A DNA stretch of 64,000 nt from AP-15 sp963832875 (lineage in GTDB: Bacteria; Pseudomonadota; Alphaproteobacteria; ATCC43930; CGMCC-115725): the NCBI GenBank assembly GCA_963832875.1, contig CAWHWB010000002.1, forward strand, positions 434,001 to 498,000. The letters are read 5' to 3'. Every line of letters starts with the position of its first letter. The first letter of the stretch is position 1. A model generated the notes under the pieces. The model worked only from the letters and a program-made list of their open reading frames with translations, had not been told where the DNA came from and did not search any database. The position numbers and the translations under genes are program-made. Of this stretch, positions 44,515 through 53,897 are shown piece after piece.

Positions 44515-46467
44515 TCAGATCTCGACCTGGGCGCCGAGCTCGATGACCTGGTCGGCCGGGATGCGGAAAAAATCGTTCGGCCGGCTGGCGACACGGGTGA
44601 GCGCGATATAGAGGCGCTCGCGCCACCGCGCCATTCCGGGCCGCGGCGTCGATTTGACATTGGCGCGGCCGACGAAGAACGAGATCGTGTCGACATCGAG
44701 AACGAGCCCGGGGATGTTCGCGCGCAGCAACTCGCGCGGCAAATTCGGGGTCTGGGCGAACCCGAAACGGGCGTCGATCTGCCAGAAACCCTGGCCGAGG
44801 TCGCGCGCCTGGATGCGGTCCGGACCCATGATCCTGGGAACGTTGCTGGTCGCCACCCGGGTCAGCAGCACCCTCTGATGCAGCACCTTGTTGTGCTTCA
44901 GGTTCTGCACCAGGGTCGGAGGGACTTGCTCGGTCCGGCTGGTCAGAAACACGGCGGTGCCGGACACCCGCGTCTCCGCCGTCGCGCCGCAGCTCGCCAG
45001 AAAAGCAGCGAGCGGCGTCGTCTGGCTCGCCAGCCGGTCCAGCACCAACCGGCGGCCGGTGCGCCAGGTGGTCATGATCGTGAACATGACGAGCCCGATT
45101 ACCAAGGGGAACCATGCCCCGCTCGGGATCTTCATCGAGTTCGAAGAGAACAGCGCGAGATCGACGGTCATGATCGGCGCCAGCACCCCGACGATCGCCG
45201 GCCACCGCCAGCGCCACGCGGCCCGCATCACGGCGCCGACCAGCACCGTCGTCAGGGTCATCGTTCCGGTGACCGCAAAGCCGTAGGCCGCGGCGAGCGC
45301 GCTCGAGCTGCGAAATCCGAGGACCAATGCCAGCACCGCGGCCAGCAGTAGCCAATTCAATTCGGGGATATAGATTTGGCCGCGCGCCTGCGCCGAGGTC
45401 TGGTAGATGTCGAGCTGCGGCAACAGGCCGAGCTGGATCGCCTGGCGCGACAGCGAAAACGAGCCCGAGATCACCGCCTGCGACGCGATGACGGTCGCCG
45501 CGGTCGACAGCAGCACCAGCGGGATCATCCCCCACCCCGGCGCCATGCGAAAGAACGGGTTGTCGATCGCGGTTTTGTCGCCGAGGATCAAGGCGCCCTG
45601 TCCGAAATAATTGAGGACCAGGGCCGGCAACACCAGCCCGAACCAGGCGAGCCGGATCGGGAGCTTCCCGAAATGCCCCATGTCGGCATAGAGCGCCTCG
45701 CCGCCGGTGATCGCCAGCGAAACCGCACCGAGCACGATAAAGCCCCGCAGCGGCGACTCGATGAAAACGGCGACGGCGTGCGCCGGGTTCAGCGCCGCCA
45801 AGACGCGGGGCGCCACGGCGATTCGGACCAGGCCATCGAACCCGATCACGGTGAACCAGACCAGCATCACCGGCCCGAACAGATGCCCGACCTTGGCGGT
45901 GCCGCGCTTTTGAATGAGGAATAGGAGCGCCAGCACCACGACCGTGATCGGCACGACGAAGCGGCCCATCGCCGGGGTCGCGACGCCGATCCCCTCGATC
46001 GCGCTCAACACTGAAATCGCCGGCGTTATCATGCTGTCGCCGTAAAAGAGCGCGGCCCCGGCGATGGCCAAGAGGACCAGGACCGTGCGCCCGCGCGGAC
46101 TCTTCAACGCCTCCTGGGCGAGAGCCAGCAAGGCCAGGATCCCCCCCTCGCCCTGATTGTCGGCGCGCATGATCAACAGAACGTATTTGACGGCGACGAC
46201 CAGGATCAGCGCCCACGCGATCAGCGACAGGACGCCCAGCACGTTCTCCGGCGACAGCGGCAATCCGTGCTCCGGGTCGAAGCACTCGCGGAAGGTATAG
46301 ACGGGGCTCGTCCCGATGTCGCCGAAGACGATGCCGAGCGCCGCGACCGAGAGGCTGGCGAGAGGCGCCGGGCGTGGCGGCTGCTGCTCGTCGTCAGCGT
46401 CCGGTGCTGCGTGCCCGGCCGGAATGATTGCCGGCGCAGATGCAGAAGCGTCGCTTGGCTGCGTCAT
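44515..46467 (-). CDS. kup: Kup (KUP/HAK) potassium uptake protein
   Basis: A 650-residue K+/H+ symporter with about twelve helices. Family motifs: LGIVFGDIGTSPVYTFRECF at the start of helix 1, ADNQGEGGILALLALAQEAL, AGAALFYGDSMITPAISVLSA, SPLRGFIVLGAVSLAITGGEALYADMGHFG and GWGMIPLVLLSTAATVIASQA. The C-terminal 150 residues are cytoplasmic. Gene is divergent from an LLM oxidoreductase across 230 bases, where a shared promoter region must lie. Confidence 0.95.
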   Translation of the reverse strand: MTQPSDASASAPAIIPAGHAAPDADDEQQPPRPAPLASLSVAALGIVFGDIGTSPVYTFRECFDPEHGLPLSPENVLGVLSLIAWALILVVAVKYVLLIMRADNQGEGGILALLALAQEALKSPRGRTVLVLLAIAGAALFYGDSMITPAISVLSAIEGIGVATPAMGRFVVPITVVVLALLFLIQKRGTAKVGHLFGPVMLVWFTVIGFDGLVRIAVAPRVLAALNPAHAVAVFIESPLRGFIVLGAVSLAITGGEALYADMGHFGKLPIRLAWFGLVLPALVLNYFGQGALILGDKTAIDNPFFRMAPGWGMIPLVLLSTAATVIASQAVISGSFSLSRQAIQLGLLPQLDIYQTSAQARGQIYIPELNWLLLAAVLALVLGFRSSSALAAAYGFAVTGTMTLTTVLVGAVMRAAWRWRWPAIVGVLAPIMTVDLALFSSNSMKIPSGAWFPLVIGLVMFTIMTTWRTGRRLVLDRLASQTTPLAAFLASCGATAETRVSGTAVFLTSRTEQVPPTLVQNLKHNKVLHQRVLLTRVATSNVPRIMGPDRIQARDLGQGFWQIDARFGFAQTPNLPRELLRANIPGLVLDVDTISFFVGRANVKSTPRPGMARWRERLYIALTRVASRPNDFFRIPADQVIELGAQVEI

Positions 46468-46697
46468 CGAGGTCCCCCGTGTGCCGGTGCCGGCGATCTA
46501 TCCCAGGCGATCCACTATCGTCGGGCGTTGCCGAAAAATCTTCTCTTGATTGTGCCACCCGCGGGGAAACGCCGCTTATACCCGAGCCTTCGCCGCGTTC
46601 AACCACTCGCAGCCTCTTGCGTGTCCCGGCGGCGCCGTTCACGATGAACGGCCGGCTCGATCGCGTCGCCGGTGATGCGCGGCACAAAGGGATTGCC

Positions 46698-47747
46698 ATG
46701 GAATTCGGCATGTTTCACCAGTTTCCGTCGCTGCCGGGCCGCTCCGACGCCGACACCTTCACCGAGGCGTTTGAGCAGATCGACGCGGCCGAACGGCTGG
46801 GCCTCGATGTGATGTGGCTGGCCGAACTGCATTTCGATCCGCAGCGCTCGGTCTTATCGGCGCCGCTCAGCATCGCCAGCGCCGTCGCCGCCCGCACCCG
46901 ACGCATCAAGATCGGCATCGCGGTTCAGGTCTTGCCGTTGTGCCATCCGCTGCGCCTGGCCGAGGAAGCGGCCACGGTCGACCAGATCAGCCGCGGCCGG
47001 CTGATTTTCGGGGTCGGCCGCAGCGGGCTGCCGCGCACCTATGAAGATTACGGCGTCTCCTATGCGGAAAGCCGCGAGCGCTTTGCCGAAGTGCTCGACA
47101 TCGTCGAGCAGGCCTGGTCGCAGCCCGCCGTCCACTACGAGGGCCGGTATTATCGCTTCAACAATATCGCGGTGACGCCGAAGCCCTATCAGCAGCCGCT
47201 GCCGCCGATCCGCATCGCCGCGGCCAGCCCCGACACCTATCCCGCGGTCGGCGAGCGCGGGCTGCCGATCTTCATCAACGCCCGGCACGGCTCGTTTTCC
47301 GAATTCGCCCCGGCAATCCGCGAATACCGCGAGGCCTACCAGGCAGCCGGCCACCCCGGTCGGGGTCGGGTGTATCTGCGGGTGCCCGTCTATCTCGCCG
47401 AAACCGCGGGCCGGGCGCGCGAGGAGCCGCGCGAAAGCCTGATGCATTTCTACCGTGAACAGACCGAGCGGCTGCGCGACTCGATGTCCCGCGGCGGCAC
47501 GCGGGCGATCGAGGGCCGGGCCGAGCGCCTCGAACGCCTGGAAAAGCTGACCTACGACGAAGCTTTGCAGGGTCAGGTGCTGATCGGCACGCCCCAGGCG
47601 GTCGGTGACAGGCTGCGCGCCTTGCACGACGAACTCGGCATCGACGGCATCCTGGCCGAGCTGAACTGCGGCGGCCTGATTCCACATGCGCAGGTCATGA
47701 CCGCGCTGAGCCTGCTGTGCGAAGAGGTCATGCCGCGCTTTCACTAG
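46698..47747 (+). CDS. LLM class flavin-dependent oxidoreductase
   Basis: A 349-residue luciferase-like protein, longer and closer to bacterial luciferase alkanal monooxygenases than the one at 12.1 kb. Opening MEFGMFHQFPSLPGRSDADTF, DVMWLAELHF, IGIAVQVLPLCHPLRLAEE, GRLIFGVGRSGLPRTYEDYG and GQVLIGTPQAVGDRLRAL are typical. ATG 46698 is preceded by AAAGGGA. Substrate and flavin partner are unknown. It lies just upstream of the amidase remnant. Confidence 0.9.
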   Translation: MEFGMFHQFPSLPGRSDADTFTEAFEQIDAAERLGLDVMWLAELHFDPQRSVLSAPLSIASAVAARTRRIKIGIAVQVLPLCHPLRLAEEAATVDQISRGRLIFGVGRSGLPRTYEDYGVSYAESRERFAEVLDIVEQAWSQPAVHYEGRYYRFNNIAVTPKPYQQPLPPIRIAAASPDTYPAVGERGLPIFINARHGSFSEFAPAIREYREAYQAAGHPGRGRVYLRVPVYLAETAGRAREEPRESLMHFYREQTERLRDSMSRGGTRAIEGRAERLERLEKLTYDEALQGQVLIGTPQAVGDRLRALHDELGIDGILAELNCGGLIPHAQVMTALSLLCEEVMPRFH

Positions 47748-47760
47748 CGCCCCGACAATG

Positions 47761-47794
47761 CGCGAGACACCAACGGGGCGCGAGACACCAACGG
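47761..47794. repeat. 16-bp direct repeat
   Basis: The word CGCGAGACACCAACGG occurs at 47761-47776 and again at 47779-47794 (two-base spacer), giving an 18-base period. It sits between the LLM gene stop and the start of the amidase remnant, immediately before its ribosome-binding site. Confidence 0.75.
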
Positions 47795-47803
47795 CGAACG
47801 GAG

Positions 47804-48498
47804 ATGTCGCTCGATACCGTGAAGCCCCCAACATTGGAGCAGTTGCGCGAAGTGGCGGCGGAGCTCGGCCTCAGCTTCTCGGCCGTCGCCCCAAGCCTTT
47901 GAAGCGCTGGGCCGCTTCGCGCACGACAACATCGCACCGCGCGGGTGCGGCGATCTGGCTGCCGGTCGCGGCCGAGAGTGCGACTATGCAGATGATGCTG
48001 GGCAACGGCTTCGGCTTCAATTGGCAGGGGCTCTACGTTACCTCGATGCTGGATTTCCACAGCGCCTGGCGGACCCGAGCCTATGAGCTGTCGGACAGCT
48101 TGAAGAACACGATGCTGCTTGGCCACTACATCGTCACCCGCTATCGCGGGCATTACTACGCTAACGCGCAGAATTTGGTGCGGCGACTGCGGCGTGCCTA
48201 TGACGAGGTGCTGGCGCGCTGCGATCTGCTGCTGATGCCGACCGTGCCGATGGTGGCCACACCGTTGCCCGAGCCCGCGCGCACCGGTCGAGGCGGTCCT
48301 CGACCGCGCCTTCGGAATGTTAGCCAACACCGCCCAGTTCGACTGCACCTATCACCCGGCGATGAGCCTCCCTTGCGACATCGTCGACGGGCTGCCGGTC
48401 GGGATGATGCTGGTGGCGAAAACTTTTGACGAGGAACGATCTACCGCGCCGCCGCCGCGTTCGAGCGCGGGGTCGACTGGCACACGCTCACCACATGA
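47804..48498 (+). pseudogene. Amidase-signature protein remnant
   Basis: Pieces of an amidase in three frames. The N-terminus (MSLDTVKPPTLEQLREVAAELG) starts after GGAG at 47804 but soon stops. The C-terminal part reads MLGNGFGFNWQGLYVTSMLD, YYANAQNLVRRLRRAYDEVL, DLLLMPTVPMVATPLPEP, then after a shift MLANTAQFDCTYHPAMSLPC, DGLPVGMMLVAKTFDEE, and after another shift IYRAAAAFERGVDWHTL. The whole central region with the Ser-cisSer-Lys triad, some 290 residues in intact amidases, is missing. Non-functional. Confidence 0.8.
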
Positions 48499-48587
48499 TC
48501 GGCCCCGCGATCGGCGACGCCGCAAACCTCGGACGGGTGCATGGAGCGGTAAAGACCAGGCAAGAATTCCCCTCGCCGCCCACTTAC

Positions 48588-48614
48588 TCGTCACCCCGGC
48601 CAGCGCCGGGATGA
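48588..48614. repeat. Intergenic palindrome
   Basis: A perfect hairpin CCCGGC-CAGC-GCCGGG (48595-48610) within the word TCACCCCGGC..GCCGGGATGA. It is the same general class of G+C-rich intergenic palindrome as at 5033 and 11951. It lies in the 176-base gap between the amidase remnant and the HIT gene. Confidence 0.6.
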
Positions 48615-48674
48615 GGATGGAGGAATTTGCCAGTTTCTCGTCTCGATCCGGATTATTGCCCAGCCTCAGTAGCG

Positions 48675-49112
48675 ATGCCCGGCGATGACTGCATATTCTG
48701 CCGGATTGTCGCCGGCGCCAGCCGGTGCGAGCAGATTTTCGAGGATGGCGCAACCCTCGCCTTCATGGACATTCACCCGGCCAATGAGGGGCATTGCCTG
48801 GTGATCCCGAAAGCGCATTTCGAGAAAATCTTCGAGATGCCGCCCGCCGCCTTCGCCGTGGTCGCCTCGTCGGTCGTCAAGGTCGCGCGCGCGGTCGAGG
48901 AGGTGCTGCGGCCGGGCGGCCTCAGCGTGCTGCAGGCCAATGGCGCGCTCGCCGGGCAGACCGTGCCGCATGTTCACGTCCATATCCTGCCGCGGCGGGC
49001 GGGCGACAATCTGCCTATCAACTGGGCCCGCGAGCGGACCGACGCAGGGGCCGCCGATCCCGCCCACATCGCCGCGATTGCCGAGCGCCTGCGCCAGCGC
49101 TTGCGCGGTTGA
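48675..49112 (+). CDS. HIT family nucleotide hydrolase
   Basis: A 145-residue histidine-triad protein that hydrolyses nucleoside phosphoramidates or related nucleotides. The catalytic motif HVHVHIL is near residues 98-104. CIFCRIVAG at the N-terminus provides a Cys pair that can bind zinc in this subgroup, and FMDIHPANEGHCLVIPKAHF is the family's central strand-loop. ATG 48675 gives the standard MPGDDCIFC start; an ATG 16 codons upstream would add a poor extension. Confidence 0.93.
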   Translation: MPGDDCIFCRIVAGASRCEQIFEDGATLAFMDIHPANEGHCLVIPKAHFEKIFEMPPAAFAVVASSVVKVARAVEEVLRPGGLSVLQANGALAGQTVPHVHVHILPRRAGDNLPINWARERTDAGAADPAHIAAIAERLRQRLRG

Positions 49113-49320
49113 GCGTCGAGTTGGCCGCCTCTGCCTCGATCGGACGATCGCGCGACGCGCAAAGCCGAGACGGCGAGCCGGGCCGCTGCCCGGTGTCGCT
49201 CCGCTGCACGATCTTGCCGAACGCCCCTGGCTTGCCGAACGCGAATCGCGCCCACATTTCTTTAACTCCGATGACCGGCGCCGCCGACCCGCGGCCGACG
49301 CCTGGAGGCAGGCATTTCCG

Positions 49321-50763
49321 ATGAGCGAAGCAGACAATCTGTTTGCGGTTCTGCGGCAATCGGCCGATCCCGACGCGGCGGCCGCCATCGAAAAATTGGT
49401 CCGCGACGCGCCGGATCACCGGCTCTGCCGCGTCAACGTGCTCGATTTCGCCGCCAGGAGCGGAGTCGACATCGAGCGGGCGATCGCCGCCTTTCTGCAC
49501 GCCGCCCGGCTCGGTCTGTTCGAATTATCATGGAATGTGCTGTGCCCGAGCTGCGGCGGCGTGCTCGAAGAGAGCGCCACGCTCAAGACCGTCGTTCGCG
49601 AAGAATATCACTGTGCCTGGTGTGCGGCAGATTACGCGCCGACGCTCGACGAAATCGTCGAGGTGACCTTCACCGTCAGCCGGCGGGTGCGCCGGATCGC
49701 CGCCCACGACCCGGACGAATTGCCGTTCGCCGAATATTTTCGCCAGATTTTCTGGAGCTCCGGGATCGACCTGCCCGACGATCTCGACCACGTGATCGAG
49801 GAGGTGACCCTCGAAGCAATGGAGCTGCCGGCCGGCGGCAAAGCGCTGCTGTCGCTGCAGTTGCCAGCCGAGTTCGTGATCATCCTCGACCCGGTGACGC
49901 ATACGAGCCAGTTCCTCGACGTGAAGGGCGAGCCGACGCGCGAGCGCCAAAGCCTCTCGCTGGTCTTCGACAAGGTGCGGGCTCCGACCGAGCGGATCGA
50001 GATGCGGCCCGGACCGTTGCGGCTGTCGCTCGAAAACCATACCGAAACCCGCGTATTGCCGGGGTTGTGGATCGCCGGCCCTCAGCTCGAAGAGCTGCTG
50101 CGCCGCCGTCGCCCGTTCCTGACCGCAAAGCGCCTGTTGACCAATCAGGTGTTCCGCGACATCTACGGTACCAACACGATCGATGCCGAGCAGCGGCTGA
50201 AGATCACCAGCCTGACCTTTCTGTTCACCGATCTCAAAGGCTCGACCGAGCTTTACGAGCGGGTCGGCGACCTGGTCGCGTTCGACCTGGTGCGCGCGCA
50301 TTTTCAGCTGCTGAACGAGATCGTCGCGTCCGAGGCCGGGGCGGTGGTCAAGACCATCGGCGACGCGGTGATGGCGACGTTCCCGACCCCCGACCGGGCG
50401 GTCGCCGCGGCATTGCGCATGCGCGAGGCGATGCGCCACCTGGGCAATCGGCGCGACGGCGGCAACGGGCATGACGGTAGCGACGGGCACGGGCGCGAGG
50501 ATCTGCTGCTCAAGATCGGCATCCACGAGGGGCCGTGCTTGGCGGTCGTGCTGAACGACCGGCAGGATTATTTCGGCCAGACCGTCAACATCGCCGCCCG
50601 CGTTCAGGCGCTCGCCAATTCGCGCTCGATCCTGGCTACGGGATCGGTCGTCACCCACCCGCAGGCCTCGACCCTACTCAAGACCAGCGGGCTCAAGCCG
50701 GTGTCCCAATCGCGCTCGCTGCGCGGCATCGCCGACGAGGTCGCGGTCTACGAGATACCGTAA
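49321..50763 (+). CDS. Zinc-ribbon (DUF5939-like) nucleotide cyclase
   Basis: A 480-residue cytoplasmic protein. The N-terminal part contains a zinc ribbon with Cys75, Cys78, Cys98 and Cys101 (CPSCGG ... CAWC) in a domain like DUF5939. A central beta-rich region follows, then a class III cyclase domain from about 295: LTFLFTDLKGSTELYERVGD, VVKTIGDAVMATFPTPDRAV, LLLKIGIHEGPCLAV and GQTVNIAARVQALA. A His/Gly/Asp-rich insert (RDGGNGHDGSDGHGRED) lies inside the catalytic domain. It probably makes cAMP in response to an unknown signal. Confidence 0.87.
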   Translation: MSEADNLFAVLRQSADPDAAAAIEKLVRDAPDHRLCRVNVLDFAARSGVDIERAIAAFLHAARLGLFELSWNVLCPSCGGVLEESATLKTVVREEYHCAWCAADYAPTLDEIVEVTFTVSRRVRRIAAHDPDELPFAEYFRQIFWSSGIDLPDDLDHVIEEVTLEAMELPAGGKALLSLQLPAEFVIILDPVTHTSQFLDVKGEPTRERQSLSLVFDKVRAPTERIEMRPGPLRLSLENHTETRVLPGLWIAGPQLEELLRRRRPFLTAKRLLTNQVFRDIYGTNTIDAEQRLKITSLTFLFTDLKGSTELYERVGDLVAFDLVRAHFQLLNEIVASEAGAVVKTIGDAVMATFPTPDRAVAAALRMREAMRHLGNRRDGGNGHDGSDGHGREDLLLKIGIHEGPCLAVVLNDRQDYFGQTVNIAARVQALANSRSILATGSVVTHPQASTLLKTSGLKPVSQSRSLRGIADEVAVYEIP

Positions 50764-51414
50764 TCAGCGGCCGCCACGCAGCTGATCGAGGAGTTGACCG
50801 GCAAAAACGACGCCCGCAGCGGTCACCGGCAGGCCGGCAACGTGCAGCGCTTCTGCCGTCCAGGTGTTGCAGGTATGGGAAAGGTCGTAGGTTCCGGTCG
50901 CGGCGTAAAAGACGCTTTGCGGATAGGGTCCGGCGCCGAGATCGCGCGGAATTCGCTGCCGGTTTGCAGCCAGGCCGTCCCACAGGAAGCGCGACAGCCG
51001 GGCGCCGCCGCCGGACGAAATCGCCAACGGAATGACGTTGCCGGCCCCGGCGAAAGCGGCCGGCGTCGTCGCCAGCGGAACCACCAGCATGACTGCTGGT
51101 CCGGGTGCCCCCGCCCGCAGCAAAGCTTCGAAGCCGGGGTGCCGCGCCATGTAAAAGCCGCGCGCTCCCCAGCCGAAGACCAGCGATCGCGCGCGTGGAA
51201 AGCGAGGCATCAAAGCCGTCAGCGGAGGGTCGATCGATGCTGTCGGCAAATCGAGCTCGGTGTGCCAGCCGCCGACGATCACATAGATCGTTTGCGCTGC
51301 GGTGGCGCTCGGCAGGGCCGATTGCGCCGGCGCCGCGGCGCCGGCTCCGAGCGCGGCAAGCGCGGCGAGCGCCGCGACGGCCGCTCCTCTCCGGGTCCGG
51401 AGCATGAGATCCAT
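50764..51414 (-). CDS. DUF2459 (TIGR02117-type) exported protein
   Basis: A 216-residue protein with an Ala-rich signal peptide or anchor (GAAVAALAALAALGAGAAAP). Conserved-looking DUF2459 features are IYVIVGGWHTELDLP, SLVFGWGARGFYM, SGGGARLSRFLWDGL and SHTCNTWTAEALHVAGLP, where the late Cys and the His in GGWHTE could form an active site like those of papain-fold enzymes. Function is not known. The stop abuts the cyclase stop with no gap (convergent). Start chosen at 51414; 51405 also possible. Confidence 0.8.
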   Translation of the reverse strand: MDLMLRTRRGAAVAALAALAALGAGAAAPAQSALPSATAAQTIYVIVGGWHTELDLPTASIDPPLTALMPRFPRARSLVFGWGARGFYMARHPGFEALLRAGAPGPAVMLVVPLATTPAAFAGAGNVIPLAISSGGGARLSRFLWDGLAANRQRIPRDLGAGPYPQSVFYAATGTYDLSHTCNTWTAEALHVAGLPVTAAGVVFAGQLLDQLRGGR

Positions 51415-51542
51415 TGCCTCTCGATCGGGTCTGCGATGGGCAAAATCGGAAGCATCCCGCCCCAGCATAGCATTCGCGTCGGCCTTCGGGCGGCCGAGCC
51501 TCGGGCGGCGCGGTCGCGGCGGCTGGTGGCGCTGCCTTGTCG

Positions 51543-52010
51543 ATGGCGTATGATCGTGCGGTGACCTTGATCGCGATCCCATTTGTTCTGGCCGCCGCAA
51601 TGGCGCTGGCGCCGCTCGACGCCGGACAGCAGGCGCGGCTTGCCGCCTGGCTGGAGTGGGCGGCGGCCTATCGCGACTGCTACGAGCCGGCGCCGTTCAG
51701 CCTGCGCATCGACCGAGGCTTTACCGCCCGTTGCATTGAGCGCACCCTGCGCCGGCAGGAGCGCGGCTTCTCACCCGACCAGCTTGCTGCAACCGATGCC
51801 CTGATCGCCGCGACGCCGGGGCTGATCGCGACGCTGAACGCGCCCGTCGGCGGCATGGGCAAAGGGGCGGCCGCCGGGCTCGATCCGATGCCGCCGCCCG
51901 GTTCGTCTCCGTCCGATTCGCCACCGTCCGGTTCGTTGCCGTCCGGGTCGTCGTCGCCGGGTGTGCCGCCGCCCGGTCTCGGCGGCAGCAACCCCGCCAA
52001 CGCCCGCTAG
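51543..52010 (+). CDS. Secreted Pro/Ser-rich protein of unknown function
   Basis: A 155-residue protein that I do not recognise. A signal peptide (TLIAIPFVLAAAMALAPLDA) is followed by a helical domain of about 80 residues with two cysteines (RDCYEP and ARCIER). The C-terminal 50 residues are low-complexity Pro/Ser/Gly with imperfect repeats of PPSGS and SPSDS. It is divergent from the DUF2459 gene across 128 bases. Likely periplasmic or cell-surface; the disordered tail suggests a linker or wall-spanning role. Confidence 0.5.
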   Translation: MAYDRAVTLIAIPFVLAAAMALAPLDAGQQARLAAWLEWAAAYRDCYEPAPFSLRIDRGFTARCIERTLRRQERGFSPDQLAATDALIAATPGLIATLNAPVGGMGKGAAAGLDPMPPPGSSPSDSPPSGSLPSGSSSPGVPPPGLGGSNPANAR

Positions 52011-52229
52011 CCGCAAGCAAGCCGAAGCCAGAGGTCGAAGCAGCGCCGGGATCAGCGGTCCCGGTTTCGCCGCATCCCGCCAGCTCCGCCGTCGCCGCCC
52101 GCGGTTTTTCCCTCTGCCTTGCGGAAGTCTGTCTTCGTTAGGGCAAAATTAACCAGAAGCCGATTTGCTGATCGCCTGCAGCCCGAACCCTCGGGCGGTT
52201 GTCGAGCACCCCTCGCAGCGAGGCGCCAG

Positions 52230-52982
52230 GTGAGCAGCCTTTCGCGGCCCTATCTTTGGAGCGAGCCGGCGGCGCACGCCAAGCTCGAGGACATCGTCTG
52301 GCCGAGAGGCCCCGTCTGTCCTCATTGCGGCGCTGCCGATCGGATCGGCAGGGTGACCGGCAAAGGCGCGCGCATCGGGTTGAAGTTCTGCGGCTATTGT
52401 CGCAAGCAGTTTCGCGCGACGCTGGGCACCGTGTTCGCGGGCAGTCATGTGCCGCTCCACAAATGGTTTCAGGCCTGCTTTCTATTGGCCGTCTCGAACC
52501 ATAAGATCAGCGCTCACCGCCTGCACCTGCGCCTCGAAGTCACCAGCCGGACCGCGGCGAGCATGCTGCGACGGTTGGAGTGTGCGGCCGGTGGAACCGT
52601 TCGTGGTGGTTTCGGGGCCGGCCCTGCCTCCGCCGATTCCCGCTGGTCCGAGAGTATGGGCCGCGTGCGGCCGCGTCAGCGGGGCAATCTCACGCCGCGC
52701 CATTCAGATGTTGGTTTGGTCGTCGTCGGCGCGGACGTGTCGGACCGCGAGAAGATGCCGTGGACTTATTCGTCGGTAAGCTCCGTGATAAGCTCCGACG
52801 CAGGAATCCCGCCGGCGCCCACCTGGCAGTTTTTCGGCCTTGTCGAGACGGCGCAGGGGTTCGATTACCCCGACGACGCCCGCGGCTTCGATGCGGTGCT
52901 GACCAGGATCAGCCGTTTGGGGTGGCCGCGGTCGCGGGCCGCTGAAGACTCCGGCGGCGTGGCCAGGGCTCGACGCGATTGA
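52230..52982 (+). CDS. IS1595-type zinc-ribbon/HTH protein lacking a transposase core
   Basis: A protein of about 250 residues. Residues 10-115 match the N-terminus of IS1595-family transposases: AHAKLEDIVWPRGPVCPHCG, zinc-ribbon Cys30/Cys33/Cys54/Cys57, FRATLGTVFAGSHVPLHKW, and a helix-turn-helix with KISAHRLHLRL. After residue 120 the DDE/ISXO2 catalytic domain is absent in all frames; instead there is an unrelated 130-residue Ser/Arg-rich tail. GTG 52230 is used as start; the frame is open to 52119. Either a decayed insertion sequence or a re-used DNA-binding protein. Confidence 0.5.
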   Translation: MSSLSRPYLWSEPAAHAKLEDIVWPRGPVCPHCGAADRIGRVTGKGARIGLKFCGYCRKQFRATLGTVFAGSHVPLHKWFQACFLLAVSNHKISAHRLHLRLEVTSRTAASMLRRLECAAGGTVRGGFGAGPASADSRWSESMGRVRPRQRGNLTPRHSDVGLVVVGADVSDREKMPWTYSSVSSVISSDAGIPPAPTWQFFGLVETAQGFDYPDDARGFDAVLTRISRLGWPRSRAAEDSGGVARARRD

Positions 52983-53228
52983 CCAACCGCCAAAACGCGT
53001 AGATTCGGTCATCGGGGCAGATCGGTTTTCCTTCTCGACTATTTTATCGGGATATTCATGATCAATCACCCGTGAACCGCGCAGGAAAGGAACGACCGCC
53101 TTGCGGCTGGCGTGTTCAAATGAACATAAAGGAAGCATCCGTGGTAAACGCTCCAGAATTTGTTTCCTCTCTTTGCTCTTTGCCCTATGACAGGGCTGTC
53201 AAAAGCGAGCGGCGGGAGCAAAGCGCTG

Positions 53229-53666
53229 ATGAATGACGAAACCACTCTAAGATCCGGCGGACTGCGGCCGGTGACGAAGATCATCGCCAGCTATGTCGGT
53301 AATCATACGCTGGCGCCGGACCAGCTTTCGGCGTTGATCGTGTTGGTCGATCAAACGATCCGCCACCTCGGTACAGCGCCGGCGCCGCAAGCGCCGCGGA
53401 TTCCGGCAGTCCCGGTCAAACGATCGGTCCAGCACAATTACGTCGTTTGTCTCGAATGCGGTTTTCAAGGCAAGACCCTGCGACGGCATCTCGGCACTCG
53501 GCATGGTCTGCAGATTTCTGAATACTTACGGCGCTGGCAACTGCCGAGCGACCATCCGCTGACCGCTCCGGCTTACTCCGAACAGCGCTCGGCGATGGCG
53601 AGACAGCTCGGTCTCGGCCGCAAGCGCGGCCGTGCCCGCGGGCGCACCCGCCGCACCAAAGCCTGA
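53229..53666 (+). CDS. MucR/Ros-family transcriptional regulator
   Basis: A 145-residue zinc-finger regulator. The Ros/MucR fold is unmistakable: YVVCLECGFQGKTLRRHLGT with zinc ligands Cys74, Cys77, His87 and His92, then HGLQISEYLRRWQLPSDHPL and AYSEQRSAMARQLGLGRKR, and a basic tail. These proteins silence A+T-rich genes and control exopolysaccharide, motility and virulence genes in alphaproteobacteria. The start is the ATG preceded by GGGAG; ATG 53187 would add 14 residues. The 246-base upstream gap is relatively A+T-rich, a likely autoregulatory region. Confidence 0.93.
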   Translation: MNDETTLRSGGLRPVTKIIASYVGNHTLAPDQLSALIVLVDQTIRHLGTAPAPQAPRIPAVPVKRSVQHNYVVCLECGFQGKTLRRHLGTRHGLQISEYLRRWQLPSDHPLTAPAYSEQRSAMARQLGLGRKRGRARGRTRRTKA

Positions 53667-53897
53667 TCCGTTGCAACGCGGTCCCGAGCGCCGCCGCCGA
53701 CCGTGGCGGCGGCCTGCGGGATATTGTTCGGTCGGGCATGACGACGATGGATGGCACCGAGACCGACCGGTGAGAAACTGCTCCGCACGGCTTTGGCGAG
53801 AGGGACGTGCAATCCTTCGATAGAAGCTGACCGGATGATCGGGGTTAGGCATCGGCCAAAATCGGCAGAGCGCTCGCCGCCCGCTTTGCCTAGCCTC

